In this document: one piece after another, positions 40,458 to 49,234 of the stretch
Numbering within the stretch: the stretch's first letter is position 1
Layout of the letters: every line of letters begins with the position of its first letter
NCBI GenBank assembly: GCA_023427985.1
Contig: JAEYZM010000008.1
Span: 124,001-188,000 of the forward strand
DNA: 64,000 nucleotides
From: Bacteroidota bacterium
GTDB taxonomy: Bacteria; Bacteroidota; Bacteroidia; Sphingobacteriales; Sphingobacteriaceae
Direction of reading: 5' to 3'
Made by a program: the position numbers and the translations under genes
Notes under the pieces: model-generated
What the model was told of the DNA's origin: nothing
Database searches by the model: none
Seen by the model: only the letters and a program-made list of their open reading frames with translations

Positions 40458-43073
40458 ATGAGAATTTTAAGTATTCAAGCGCTACGGGGTCCAAATATCT
40501 GGAGCGTGCGCCGTAAGAAGTTAATCCAGATGCGTTTAGATCTGGAGGAGATGGAACAAAGACCGAGTAATAAGGTGGAAGGATTTGCAGAGCGATTAGA
40601 AGCAATGTTTCCTAGTATGTACGAACACAGGTGTTCAGAAGGAGTACCCGGTGGATTTTTTACTCGAGTGCGAAAAGGTACCTGGATGGGTCATGTAATT
40701 GAACACATCGCCCTAGAGATTCAAACACTTGCAGGAATGGATACTGGTTTTGGCAGAACGCGTGAGACTAAAACTCCAGGTGTTTACAATGTGGTTTTTT
40801 CATATGCTGAAGAAAGTGTGGGTATGTATGCTGCAGAAGCATCTGTTCGAATTGCTGATGCTTTGATTAATGCAGAAGAGTACGATTTGTCGGCCGACAT
40901 ACAAAAAATGAAGGAAATTCGGGAAGATGTTCGATTAGGACCAAGTACTGCTTCCTTGGTTGACGAAGCCGTTGCTCGAGATATTCCATGGATTCGTTTG
41001 GGAAGAAATTCTTTGATTCAATTGGGATATGGTGTACATCAGGTAAGATTTCAAGCAACTATTACCGATAAAACATCGAACATAGCAGTAGATATAGCCT
41101 GCAATAAAGAAGAGACAAAACGTATGTTGTATGAAGCGGCAATTCCAGTTGCAAAGGGTGATATCTGTTACGATGAAGAGGATTTGCAAAAATGTATTGA
41201 TCGCATTGGTTATCCAATCGTGATTAAACCATTGGATGGTAATCATGGCAAAGGAGCAAGCATCAATGTAAACAATTGGGAAGATGCTGTAGAAGGATTG
41301 ATGCATGCGAAAAAATATTCGCGTAAAGTTATTGTTGAACGATTTATTAGAGGTTACGATTTCAGAGTATTGGTAATTGACAATAGAGTGGTTGCAGCTG
41401 CGCAACGCGTGCCTGCGCATGTGAAGGGAGATGGTCTGAATACCATCGAAAAATTAATTGAAATTGAAAACCAAGATCCTCGTAGGGGTTATGGACATGA
41501 AAATGTGTTGACAGAAATAACTGTTGATCGCGATACACTCGATTTGTTAGAGAAGAAAAATTACACATTAGAAACAGTTCCAGAAAAAGGCGAAGTTGTT
41601 TATTTAAAATCAACAGCGAATCTTAGTACTGGTGGTACATCAATCGACGTTACCGATATGATGCATCCTGAAAATATTTTTCTTGCAGAACGAATTTCAA
41701 GAGTCATTGGACTCGACGTTTGCGGTATAGATATAATGGCCGAAAATTTAACACAACCATTAAAAGAAAATGGAGGTGTAATTTTAGAAGTAAATGCTGC
41801 ACCAGGATTTAGAATGCATTTGGCTCCAGCAGAAGGCTTACCTAGAAATGTTGCTGCTCCGGTGATCGATATGTTGTATCCACCAGGAAAACCTTCACGA
41901 ATTCCAATCATCGCTGTAACAGGTACAAATGGTAAAACTACTACAACACGATTGCTTTCACACATTGTGAAGAATATGGGTTACAGAGTTGGATTTACAA
42001 CTTCCGATGGTATCTATGTCCAGAACCATATGTTAGAAAAAGGAGATACGACTGGACCTTATAGTGCCGAATTTATTTTGAAAGATCCCACAGTTGAGTT
42101 TGCAGTATTAGAAACAGCAAGAGGTGGAATACTTAGAGCAGGCTTGGGTTTTAGCAGATGTGACGTGGGAATTATCACCAATATTCAAGAAGACCATTTG
42201 GGATTAAACGATATACATACACTAGAAGATGTTGCGCGTGTGAAATCGGTTGTTGTAAAAAGTGTAAAGAAAGATGGTTGGGCTGTTTTAAATGCAGAAG
42301 ATGAGTACTGTGTTAAAATTGCTTCGGAGCTCGATTGTAATATCGCTTATTTTAGTTTGGATGAAAACAATCCTGTAGTTAAAAAGCATTGCAAGTCGGG
42401 AGGCATTGCAGCTATTTATGAAAATGGTTTTGTCACAATTAAAAAAGGCGATTGGAAAATACGTGTAGAAAAAGTTACAATGATTCCATTGACTCTTGGT
42501 GGTAAGGCCCGTTTTATGATTGCGAATGTTTTAGCAGCAACACTTGCAGGATACCTTTATGGATTCAAAACTGAAGACATGCGTTTGTCATTGGAAACAT
42601 TTATTCCATCAGCAGCACAAACACCAGGACGTATGAATATTTTTGAATTCAAAGAATTCAAAGTGATGATCGACTTTGCACACAATCCTGCCGGATATGC
42701 AGCTGTTGAAGAATATTTATCGCAAGTAGATTCGCCACATAAGGTAGGAATCATTGCCGGTGTGGGGGATAGAAGGGACGAAGACATTACCAATTGCGGA
42801 ATGATTGCGGCTCGAATGTTTGATCATATTATCATCCGACAAGAAAAACATTTACGCGGAAGAACAGAAGAAGAAATAATTGGTTTACTATTAAAAGGCA
42901 TTAACTCCGTTGATAAGAAAATCACTTACGAGATAATACCGAAAGAAGTAGAAGCAATTAAACATGCGATCTCTACTGCTAAACCTGGAACATTTATCAC
43001 AGCATTGAGCGATGTAATTACCAATGCGATTGAGATTGTTCAAAGTTATTTGGATAAAGAAGCTGGATTATAA
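40458..43073 (+). CDS. cphA: Cyanophycin synthetase
   Basis: CphA makes cyanophycin, a nitrogen and carbon store, from Asp and Arg with ATP. The 871-residue protein starts with the family N-terminal domain (MRILSIQALRGPNIWSVRRKKL). An ATP-grasp domain follows (about 215-470, with VIKPLDGNHGKG and ILEVNAAPGFRMH). The Mur-ligase-like half begins about residue 480, with P-loop VTGTNGKTTTTRLL at about 485-498, then ETARGGILRAGLG. The length is full. An SDR gene follows after 6 bases. With cphB and the isoaspartyl peptidase it makes a complete synthesis and breakdown set. Confidence 0.96.
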   Translation: MRILSIQALRGPNIWSVRRKKLIQMRLDLEEMEQRPSNKVEGFAERLEAMFPSMYEHRCSEGVPGGFFTRVRKGTWMGHVIEHIALEIQTLAGMDTGFGRTRETKTPGVYNVVFSYAEESVGMYAAEASVRIADALINAEEYDLSADIQKMKEIREDVRLGPSTASLVDEAVARDIPWIRLGRNSLIQLGYGVHQVRFQATITDKTSNIAVDIACNKEETKRMLYEAAIPVAKGDICYDEEDLQKCIDRIGYPIVIKPLDGNHGKGASINVNNWEDAVEGLMHAKKYSRKVIVERFIRGYDFRVLVIDNRVVAAAQRVPAHVKGDGLNTIEKLIEIENQDPRRGYGHENVLTEITVDRDTLDLLEKKNYTLETVPEKGEVVYLKSTANLSTGGTSIDVTDMMHPENIFLAERISRVIGLDVCGIDIMAENLTQPLKENGGVILEVNAAPGFRMHLAPAEGLPRNVAAPVIDMLYPPGKPSRIPIIAVTGTNGKTTTTRLLSHIVKNMGYRVGFTTSDGIYVQNHMLEKGDTTGPYSAEFILKDPTVEFAVLETARGGILRAGLGFSRCDVGIITNIQEDHLGLNDIHTLEDVARVKSVVVKSVKKDGWAVLNAEDEYCVKIASELDCNIAYFSLDENNPVVKKHCKSGGIAAIYENGFVTIKKGDWKIRVEKVTMIPLTLGGKARFMIANVLAATLAGYLYGFKTEDMRLSLETFIPSAAQTPGRMNIFEFKEFKVMIDFAHNPAGYAAVEEYLSQVDSPHKVGIIAGVGDRRDEDITNCGMIAARMFDHIIIRQEKHLRGRTEEEIIGLLLKGINSVDKKITYEIIPKEVEAIKHAISTAKPGTFITALSDVITNAIEIVQSYLDKEAGL

Positions 43074-43079
43074 AATTAA

Positions 43080-43829
43080 ATGAGAAGATCTGTAATTATT
43101 AGTGGTGCTGGTTCTGGAATAGGTAGAGCCATCGCAATAAAATTAAGTGAGTTGAATTTCGACTGTTATTTGTTGGGAAGAAATGCAGTGCATTTGCAGA
43201 AAACATTAATTGCATTGAAAGATGGTGATCATTATTTATTGACTGCCGACATCACTAATAAAGACAGCCTTTCTAATACGCTTCATCAATTACGCAGACC
43301 GGTTGATGCATTGATTGCTAACGCAGGCATTGGTGGTGAAAATCATTGGGGCGATAACGATCGCTGGTCTGAAATTATTCATACCAATTTAACAGGTACT
43401 TATAATTTTATCCAAACATTTTTACCAAGCATTAAGACATCGACCAATACCTATAAACATATTGTGATGACTTCATCAGTATTAGCTCGATTAGGTGTCG
43501 CGAATTATTCGGCATATTGTGCATCTAAAGCTGGCTTGTTGGGATTGATGCGAAGCATGGCAATTGAATATGCTCCAGAAAAAATTTTAGTGAATGCCAT
43601 TTGTCCGGGTTGGGTTAACACACAAATGTCGCGCGATGGTATGGAAGGAATTGCAAAAGGTTTGGGTGTTAGTGTAGATGAATTTTATAATATGGCGATG
43701 AGTAATGTGCCTCTAGGTAAAATGTCGGAACCCTCTGAAATTGCTGACATAGTAGCGTATCTATTGTTTCAACAAAGTGTAACTGGGCAAACTTTTGACA
43801 TCAATAACGGTGCGATTATGAATTCTTAA
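43080..43829 (+). CDS. Short-chain dehydrogenase/reductase
   Basis: The 249-residue protein has the NAD(P)-binding motif SGAGSGIGRAIA at residues 8-19, NAG at 81-83, the catalytic Ser in MTSSV (132-133), and Tyr146/Lys150 in SAYCASKAG. The end GQTFDINNGAIMNS fits classical SDRs, which often have a GG dipeptide here. The substrate cannot be inferred. It follows cphA by 6 bases, so it is probably cotranscribed. The final 14 bases overlap the end of the convergent FAD oxidoreductase gene. Confidence 0.92.
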   Translation: MRRSVIISGAGSGIGRAIAIKLSELNFDCYLLGRNAVHLQKTLIALKDGDHYLLTADITNKDSLSNTLHQLRRPVDALIANAGIGGENHWGDNDRWSEIIHTNLTGTYNFIQTFLPSIKTSTNTYKHIVMTSSVLARLGVANYSAYCASKAGLLGLMRSMAIEYAPEKILVNAICPGWVNTQMSRDGMEGIAKGLGVSVDEFYNMAMSNVPLGKMSEPSEIADIVAYLLFQQSVTGQTFDINNGAIMNS

Positions 43830-44952
43830 TTGCAAGCTCAGCAACCTCTTCTGCAATCATAGGCCCAAGAGCTACGCCCATACCGTTGCATCTAACTGCA
43901 CAGTAAATGTTTTCATCTAATTCCTCAACAATTGGATTTAATTCAGAACCAAATCCCATAATGCCCGACCAAGATTGTTCAATTTCGAAATCGATATATG
44001 GAAGAATTACATCGTGTAAAATTCCTATTAAATGATTTTGAATGGTTTCAGATGTACCAAACTCAAAGGTCTCTTCCCCTTTAAAATCAAGGTTCCTCCC
44101 CCCACCAATTAATACACGATTGTCGATGTTTCTAAAATAATAATACCCTTTATCGTAATGAAAATTTCCTTTGAGCTTTAAATTATCAATACGATTTGTA
44201 ATCAAAACCTGACCTCTTCCCGGTTGAATATCTAATGATGGGATAAGCTTTTTTGCAAATACATTATTACATACAATGCATGCCGATGTTGTGATTTCTG
44301 TAATGTTTGTTTGTAAAATTATTTCGGAATCTCGTTTAATAAGCGCTAAAACATCGGCATTAAATAAAATGTTTACACCTTTGGAAAAGGCCAGTTCTAT
44401 TAGGCTTTGCATCATTTTGCCAGAATGAATTTGTGCTTCGTATTTAGAATAAATTAAATGCTCTACATTTTTCAATCCGAATTTTTCAATTGCATCGTCA
44501 GCAGTTTCATATACATTCACTCCAATTATATCTTCTAGCAATCGATTGTATTCTTGCATTTTTTTTATGCATGATTGATAGATTTCATTTTCATCATTTT
44601 TGAAAACTTCATACGCACCGCTGGATATAAAGTCAATATTTTCTGGGCCTAAAAAGTTTTTTAATTTTTGTATGCCCTTATATCTTTTGTCAACTAAATC
44701 GAGGAAAGTTTTTTCGGAAGTTCTGTTTCTGTGTTCAATAATTTCTGAAAGACTTCCGAAACATGCAAAGCCGGCGTTTTTCGTGCTGGCCCCATCTGGA
44801 ATGGCAGAACGTTCTAATACCAATACCTTCGCATTGGGCTTTTTAGTTTTAATCTCAATTGCAGCAAACAGCCCTACGATACCTGCGCCAATTATGGTAT
44901 AATCATAATTCTTAAAAAAGGACGTTCTTTCCCAATACGACAGATTCATCAT
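43816..44952 (-). CDS. FAD-dependent oxidoreductase (DAO family)
   Basis: The 378-residue protein has a dinucleotide-binding motif near the N-terminus (YTIIGAGIVGLFAAIEI, from about residue 17), LERSAIPDGASTKNAGFACFG, and a C-terminal AVRCNGMGVALGPMIAEEV typical of D-amino-acid-oxidase-like enzymes. It probably oxidises an amino acid or amine, but the substrate is unknown. It is convergent with the SDR gene, overlapping it by 14 bases at the stop ends. No terminator is visible between them. Confidence 0.88.
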   Translation of the reverse strand: MMNLSYWERTSFFKNYDYTIIGAGIVGLFAAIEIKTKKPNAKVLVLERSAIPDGASTKNAGFACFGSLSEIIEHRNRTSEKTFLDLVDKRYKGIQKLKNFLGPENIDFISSGAYEVFKNDENEIYQSCIKKMQEYNRLLEDIIGVNVYETADDAIEKFGLKNVEHLIYSKYEAQIHSGKMMQSLIELAFSKGVNILFNADVLALIKRDSEIILQTNITEITTSACIVCNNVFAKKLIPSLDIQPGRGQVLITNRIDNLKLKGNFHYDKGYYYFRNIDNRVLIGGGRNLDFKGEETFEFGTSETIQNHLIGILHDVILPYIDFEIEQSWSGIMGFGSELNPIVEELDENIYCAVRCNGMGVALGPMIAEEVAELAIKNS

Positions 44953-44963
44953 TAAAAATTTAG

Positions 44964-44971
44964 TAATTTTG
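44964..44971 (+). promoter_or_regulatory. Putative -7 box (TAATTTTG) upstream of the YugP-type gene
   Basis: TAATTTTG matches TAnnTTTG, about 75 bases upstream of the ATG at 45046. There is no evident -33 box, so this could be chance in an AT-rich spacer. Confidence 0.25.
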
Positions 44972-45045
44972 ACCTAAGTTAGTACCTTTTGTCAGTATTT
45001 TAAAGCTGGCATTGCTATTGATTAACAATAAATAAAAAAACGCAT

Positions 45046-45726
45046 ATGGGATTTATGTATATTATTATGATTGCATTCTTATTATTAAGTTTTGTAATCA
45101 GCTGGAGATTCAAAGCGAAGTTCAATGAATATTCGCAACAAATGTTATCGAATGGATTGTCGGGAAAAGAGATAGCAGAAAAAATGTTAGCAGATCATGG
45201 CATCAGTGATGTTAAAGTTATATCGGTTGAGGGAATGTTAACGGACCATTATAACCCAACAGATAAAACTGTAAACTTAAGTCCTGATGTTTATCATGGT
45301 AGATCGGTTGCTGCAGCTGCAGTTGCTGCGCACGAATGTGGTCACGCGGTACAACATGCTACTGCATATTCTTGGTTGCAATTTAGATCGGCGATGGTAC
45401 CTGCATTGACAGTAAGTTCAAGATATATTCAATGGGTATTGCTAGGTGGTATTTTATTATTAAACACTTTTCCTGCATTATTATTCATCGGTATATTGAT
45501 GTTCGCCTTAACAACTATTTTCAGCTTTGTAACCTTGCCAGTTGAGTTCGATGCAAGTAATCGAGCAATTGCATGGTTAGATACTAGAGGCATTACTCGT
45601 AGTAATGAAACTGAAACTGCTAAGAGTGCATTGAAGTGGGCAGCGAGTACCTATGTAATTGCAGCATTGTCGTCATTGGCGACATTGGTGTATTATATTA
45701 TGGTATTCATGGGAAGAAGAGACTAG
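45046..45726 (+). CDS. YugP-type membrane zinc metallopeptidase
   Basis: The 226-residue protein has the zinc site HECGH at residues 96-100 in VAAHECGHAVQHA. Hydrophobic helices lie at the N-terminus (1-20), about 118-165, and the C-terminal end (about 195-220). DSHYNPTDKTVNLSP-like text (DHYNPTDKTVNLSP, about 67-80) and VEFDASNRAIAWL are family marks. It is a predicted membrane protease of unknown target. It is followed by a repeat-rich spacer and a terminator shared with apaG. Confidence 0.9.
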   Translation: MGFMYIIMIAFLLLSFVISWRFKAKFNEYSQQMLSNGLSGKEIAEKMLADHGISDVKVISVEGMLTDHYNPTDKTVNLSPDVYHGRSVAAAAVAAHECGHAVQHATAYSWLQFRSAMVPALTVSSRYIQWVLLGGILLLNTFPALLFIGILMFALTTIFSFVTLPVEFDASNRAIAWLDTRGITRSNETETAKSALKWAASTYVIAALSSLATLVYYIMVFMGRRD

Positions 45727-45736
45727 TTAGTGTGCT

Positions 45737-45756
45737 ATCCCGATAGCTATCGGGAT
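45737..45756. repeat. 20-base perfect palindrome ATCCCGATAGCTATCGGGAT
   Basis: The full 20 bases are self-complementary and no T tract follows, so it is not a classical terminator. It lies within a spacer (45727-45811) built of short repeated words such as GTATGCTA and AGTTATAGTG. I recall the same core from other Bacteroidota intergenic regions, but cannot check this here. Confidence 0.85.
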
Positions 45757-45777
45757 GCTAGTATGCTAATGGGTTAG

Positions 45778-45806
45778 TTATAGTGGATAGTGGATAGTTA
45801 TAGTGA
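45778..45806. repeat. Short direct repeats (AGTTATAGTG and GATAGTG units)
   Basis: AGTTATAGTG occurs twice (from about 45776 and 45796), with GATAGTGGATAG between the copies. It looks like simple-sequence spacer drift next to the palindrome. Confidence 0.55.
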
Positions 45807-45811
45807 TTAAC

Positions 45812-45842
45812 AAAAAAGGTCGAGTAAAACTCGACCTTTTTT
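45812..45842. terminator. Bidirectional terminator between the YugP-type gene and apaG
   Basis: A 14-bp perfect inverted repeat (45812-45825 and 45829-45842), core GGTCGAGT / ACTCGACC with an AAA loop, flanked by A and T runs. It serves two convergent genes. Confidence 0.92.
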
Positions 45843-46227
45843 AGTTCATTTTGAATGGACAGAGTAGTTCGAACTCTGGTATGCTTACTTCAAATGTTTG
45901 ATTGTCTACTAATCGTTTAAAGGTATAGGTTCCCCACATTTTACCCATCTCGGTTTTTAAGTTACAGCCTGAAACATATTCGTGATGTTCTCCCGGTTCT
46001 AACACGGGTTGTACTCCTATAACACCTTCTCCTTCTACTTCTCTATGCGTACCGTTAGAATCAAAAATAAACCAATGCCTACTCATAAGTTGCACGGTAT
46101 ATCCAGAAAGATTTTCGATATTGATTTTGTAGGAAAACATATAATGAGAATTCGCAGGATTAGAATACTCAGGTTGATATGAGGTTTCTACCGTTACTTT
46201 TACGCCTTCTGTAATTTTGTTTACCAT
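45841..46227 (-). CDS. apaG: ApaG family protein
   Basis: The 128-residue protein has the ApaG fold (fibronectin-like). The features are ITEGVKVTVETSYQPE at the start, FSYKINIENLS, LMSRHWFIFDSNG, EGEGVIGVQPVLEPGEHHEYVSGC and MWGTYTF. The family has been linked to Co2+/Mg2+ efflux by genetics, but the biochemical role is not settled. It follows dusB by 36 bases on the same strand and shares a terminator with the YugP-type gene. Confidence 0.92.
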   Translation of the reverse strand: MVNKITEGVKVTVETSYQPEYSNPANSHYMFSYKINIENLSGYTVQLMSRHWFIFDSNGTHREVEGEGVIGVQPVLEPGEHHEYVSGCNLKTEMGKMWGTYTFKRLVDNQTFEVSIPEFELLCPFKMN

Positions 46228-46263
46228 TGAATCAAAATTAATAAAGATTTTTAATACAAAAAA

Positions 46264-47253
46264 TTATACGGCAAGACTCATTTTCAAATCGGCAATTTCC
46301 TCAAACAATTGATATATTTCTTCTTTGCTGTTTGCCGATACCAATCGCATGCGATATTCCTTAAAGTGTTCTATGCCTTTAAAGTAATTTGCATAATGCC
46401 TACGCATCTCGAAAATCCCAGTCTTCTCACCCTTCCATTCCAATGATTTATCAAAATGTGTTTTACATGCATCTATTCTTTCCTGCAAAGTTGGTGGCGC
46501 TAATTTTTCACCTGTATGATAAAAGTGTTTTACTTCTCTAAAAATCCAAGGATAACCAATAGAGGCACGACCAATCATAATTCCATCTACCTCATATTCT
46601 TTCATCCATAGCATCGCCTTCTCTGGTGAATCCACATCGCCATTCCCAAAAATTGGAATACGCATTCTTGGATTCTTCTTCACCTCCCGTATCAATGTCC
46701 AGTCGGCATGCCCCTTATACATCTGCGAACGCGTTCTTCCATGAATTGTTAAAGCTTGTATGCCTACATCCTGCAATCGTTCCGCAACTTCCACAATGTT
46801 TTTTGTCGTATCGTCCCAACCCAATCGGGTCTTTACAGTTACTGGTAAATGTGTCGACTTAACTACCGCCGATGTCATTTTCACCATTTTGTCGATGTCT
46901 TGCAACAAGCTAGCTCCTGCTCCTCTGCAAGCAACGTTCTTTACAGGACAGCCGTAATTTATGTCGATTAAATCGGGATTCGCTAAAGTGGCAATTCTAG
47001 TTGCCTCCTCCATAGTCTCGATATTACTTCCAAAAATTTGAATGCCAATTGGACGCTCGTATTCAAAAATATCGAGCTTCTGCTTGCTCTTTGCAGCATC
47101 GCGAATCAATCCTTCTGAGGAAATAAATTCGGTATACATCATATCAACACCCTGTTGTTTGCACACATAACGAAATGGAGGATCACTCACATCTTCCATG
47201 GGCGCCAACAGTAAGGGGAACTCACCTAATTCAATATTTCCTATCTTTACCAT
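46264..47253 (-). CDS. dusB: tRNA dihydrouridine synthase (DusB type)
   Basis: The enzyme reduces uridines in tRNA to dihydrouridine with FMN and NADPH. The 329-residue protein starts with a TIM-barrel opening LLLAPMEDVSD, and has the catalytic Cys102 in INYGCPVKNVACRGAGASLL. VKTRLGWDD, LTIHGRTRSQMYKG, PIFGNGDV and GIMIGRASIGYPW follow in order. The length and motifs fit the DusB branch. It is the first gene of a dusB-apaG pair and has a full-match -7 box just upstream. Confidence 0.93.
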   Translation of the reverse strand: MVKIGNIELGEFPLLLAPMEDVSDPPFRYVCKQQGVDMMYTEFISSEGLIRDAAKSKQKLDIFEYERPIGIQIFGSNIETMEEATRIATLANPDLIDINYGCPVKNVACRGAGASLLQDIDKMVKMTSAVVKSTHLPVTVKTRLGWDDTTKNIVEVAERLQDVGIQALTIHGRTRSQMYKGHADWTLIREVKKNPRMRIPIFGNGDVDSPEKAMLWMKEYEVDGIMIGRASIGYPWIFREVKHFYHTGEKLAPPTLQERIDACKTHFDKSLEWKGEKTGIFEMRRHYANYFKGIEHFKEYRMRLVSANSKEEIYQLFEEIADLKMSLAV

Positions 47254-47266
47254 AATTTATTGGCCA

Positions 47267-47274
47267 CAAAAATA
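47267..47274 (-). promoter_or_regulatory. Putative -7 box (TATTTTTG) for dusB-apaG
   Basis: Minus strand TATTTTTG matches TAnnTTTG and lies 13 bases before the dusB ATG. This gives a very short leader. No -33 TTG is present at good spacing. Confidence 0.4.
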
Positions 47275-47307
47275 ATAAAATATTCATTCTTAATCGATTA
47301 AACACCC

Positions 47308-48222
47308 ATGCAAAAGAATAGTTTATTTAGAGATCTTGCTTTGTTGATCTTATTAGTACTAAGCGGGATGTTCGTAGGTACACTTTTGGCTTCTGTTTTA
47401 ATAAGACCTTTTATTGGTATCGATGTACTTTCAAATCTCGATTTATTAGATGTCAATTCATCGAGCATCGAATCGTCGAGGGTATTCAAATTTTATCAGT
47501 TTTTTCAAGTCATCTTTTCCTTTATCCTTCCTGCTCAGTTGTTTTCTAGAATCAGGTCTGGCCAAAGCTCATTAAATTATTTGGGCCTAATACCTGTGAA
47601 TAAAATGCATTTATTTTTAGGTTTTTTATTAGTGCTGTTTTCTAGTCCATTGGTAGCATTTCTATCTGAGCTGAATACTAGTATTCGATTTCCAGAAAGC
47701 ATGCAATCGATAGAGTCGAGCTTTAAACTAATGGAAGAACAGGCACAAAAAACCACGATGATATTTTTAAAATATGAAAATGTCTTGGATTTGTTTTTAA
47801 ATTTTTTCATCATCAGCCTGCTTGCTGCACTTTCTGAAGAACTATTGTTTAGAGGGGTCTTGCAAAAGATTTTGGTCGATGGTACCCAAAGGCTACACAT
47901 CGGCATACTATTAACCGCTTTTATTTTTAGCGCTTTTCATCTTCAATTTTATGGATTAATTCCAAGATTTTTTTTAGGTGTGCTTTTAGGATATGCTTAT
48001 TATTTTTCTGGTTCATTATGGGTACCTATTGTAATGCATTTTGTCAATAATTTTATTGCAGTATTAATTTTTGTATTGTACAAGGAGGGGCTGACAACTA
48101 TCGATCCAATGAAAAATGAATATTTCGGTATAATCGGGCTCAGTATTTCTATTATATTTACGCTAGCAATTGTTTGGTATTGGCTAAACTATATTAAGAA
48201 AAATGGAGTCCGACTGGGTTAA
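47308..48222 (+). CDS. CPBP family intramembrane protease
   Basis: The 304-residue membrane protein has about eight hydrophobic helices. The CPBP/Abi motifs are SEELLFRG (Glu177, Glu178, Arg182), FIFSAFHLQFYG with the second-motif His, and MHFVNNF with a third conserved Asn. The family cleaves peptides within membranes; the target is unknown. It heads an operon with the DUF2007, cdsA and psd genes and overlaps the DUF2007 gene by 20 bases. Confidence 0.9.
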   Translation: MQKNSLFRDLALLILLVLSGMFVGTLLASVLIRPFIGIDVLSNLDLLDVNSSSIESSRVFKFYQFFQVIFSFILPAQLFSRIRSGQSSLNYLGLIPVNKMHLFLGFLLVLFSSPLVAFLSELNTSIRFPESMQSIESSFKLMEEQAQKTTMIFLKYENVLDLFLNFFIISLLAALSEELLFRGVLQKILVDGTQRLHIGILLTAFIFSAFHLQFYGLIPRFFLGVLLGYAYYFSGSLWVPIVMHFVNNFIAVLIFVLYKEGLTTIDPMKNEYFGIIGLSISIIFTLAIVWYWLNYIKKNGVRLG

Positions 48223-48412
48223 GATTTTTACGAGTACAAATTTTCATGAAGCAAGTATTGTAAAAGCGATGCTCAACGATCATGAAATTGAAGTTGTTTT
48301 ATTAAACAAACAAGATTCCAGTTATTTGAATTTTGGTGAAATAGAGTTATACATTCACCCGCAACATTTTGATCAAGCCATAGAACTTATTATCACCAAC
48401 GAAAATGAATAA
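48203..48412 (+). CDS. DUF2007 family protein
   Basis: The 69-residue protein matches the DUF2007 domain (signal-transducing-like ferredoxin-type fold): WVKIFTSTNFHEASIVKAML at the start, then HEIEVVLLNKQDSSY and ELYIHPQHFDQAIELI. Function is not known. The ATG lies inside the end of the CPBP gene (20-base overlap), and the stop overlaps the cdsA start by 8 bases, so all three are likely translated in a coupled way. Confidence 0.88.
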   Translation: MESDWVKIFTSTNFHEASIVKAMLNDHEIEVVLLNKQDSSYLNFGEIELYIHPQHFDQAIELIITNENE

Positions 48413-49211
48413 TTTTTTAACCCGATCCATTACGGCTATTTTTTTTGCTATTGCAAGTATTGCAGCAATCTATAACGAACATTTTGTTCAAGTATACTTT
48501 TTGTTGATTTGTAGCATCGGCCTAAAAGAATATTATTTGATGCTTGGGAATCAAAGTAGGAAATCCATCAATCAAGTGTACATATTATTGGGGATTGCCA
48601 CATTCGTGATTTTTTCGATGATACAATTGGATAAATTGGATGCGAAATTTAGTTACTTGCCTATCGCATTTTTAGCTTTTGTATTTATTGCTGAATTGTA
48701 TTTGAAATCGGAAAAACCTTTTGAAGAAATTTCAATTGTTAGCAATTCTATTATTTATGTTGTGATGCCCTTAATAGCATACACTTCTCTTGGATATATG
48801 AATGGTTCGTACAATTACGAAGTTCCTATGGGGATGTTGTTTTTGATTTGGGCAAACGATACAGGTGCATATTTATTAGGAATTAGTTTTGGCAAGCATC
48901 GATTGTTTGAAAGGATTTCTCCGAAAAAATCTTGGGAGGGATTTTTTGGAGGTATGGCTTTGGCAATTATAGCGGGGTATATTTTATCTGGGTACTTCCA
49001 ATCATTAGCAATGCAGCATTGGATTATCATTGCTTTAATTGTGGTGATCTTTGGAACATTGGGGGATTTAATCGAATCGATGTTAAAGCGTAGTAAAGGC
49101 CTTAAAGATTCTGGTTCAATTTTACCAGGACATGGGGGTGCTTTAGACAGATTTGATGGGCTTTTAATTGCTGCACCAATGGTTTATCTATATCTGCATC
49201 TTTTTTTATAG
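48405..49211 (+). CDS. cdsA: Phosphatidate cytidylyltransferase
   Basis: CdsA makes CDP-diacylglycerol from phosphatidate and CTP in the inner membrane. The 268-residue protein has about eight hydrophobic helices and the family signature near the C-terminus: SPKKSWEGFFGG, then GDLIESMLKRSKGLKDSG and LPGHGGALDRFDGL. It overlaps the DUF2007 gene by 8 bases and is followed by psd after 23 bases. The two supply steps of phosphatidylethanolamine synthesis; the phosphatidylserine synthase that links them is not in this window. Confidence 0.95.
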   Translation: MNNFLTRSITAIFFAIASIAAIYNEHFVQVYFLLICSIGLKEYYLMLGNQSRKSINQVYILLGIATFVIFSMIQLDKLDAKFSYLPIAFLAFVFIAELYLKSEKPFEEISIVSNSIIYVVMPLIAYTSLGYMNGSYNYEVPMGMLFLIWANDTGAYLLGISFGKHRLFERISPKKSWEGFFGGMALAIIAGYILSGYFQSLAMQHWIIIALIVVIFGTLGDLIESMLKRSKGLKDSGSILPGHGGALDRFDGLLIAAPMVYLYLHLFL

Positions 49212-49234
49212 ATTCGCATTTCTAAACTATTCAT

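Noticed and set aside
40867..42793. Several open frames antisense to cphA
   Set aside because: They are inside the conserved ATP-grasp and Mur-ligase regions of cyanophycin synthetase and have no supporting features.
45737..45756. The 20-base palindrome as the YugP gene terminator
   Set aside because: No T tract follows, and a clear terminator stands 56 bases further on at 45812-45842.
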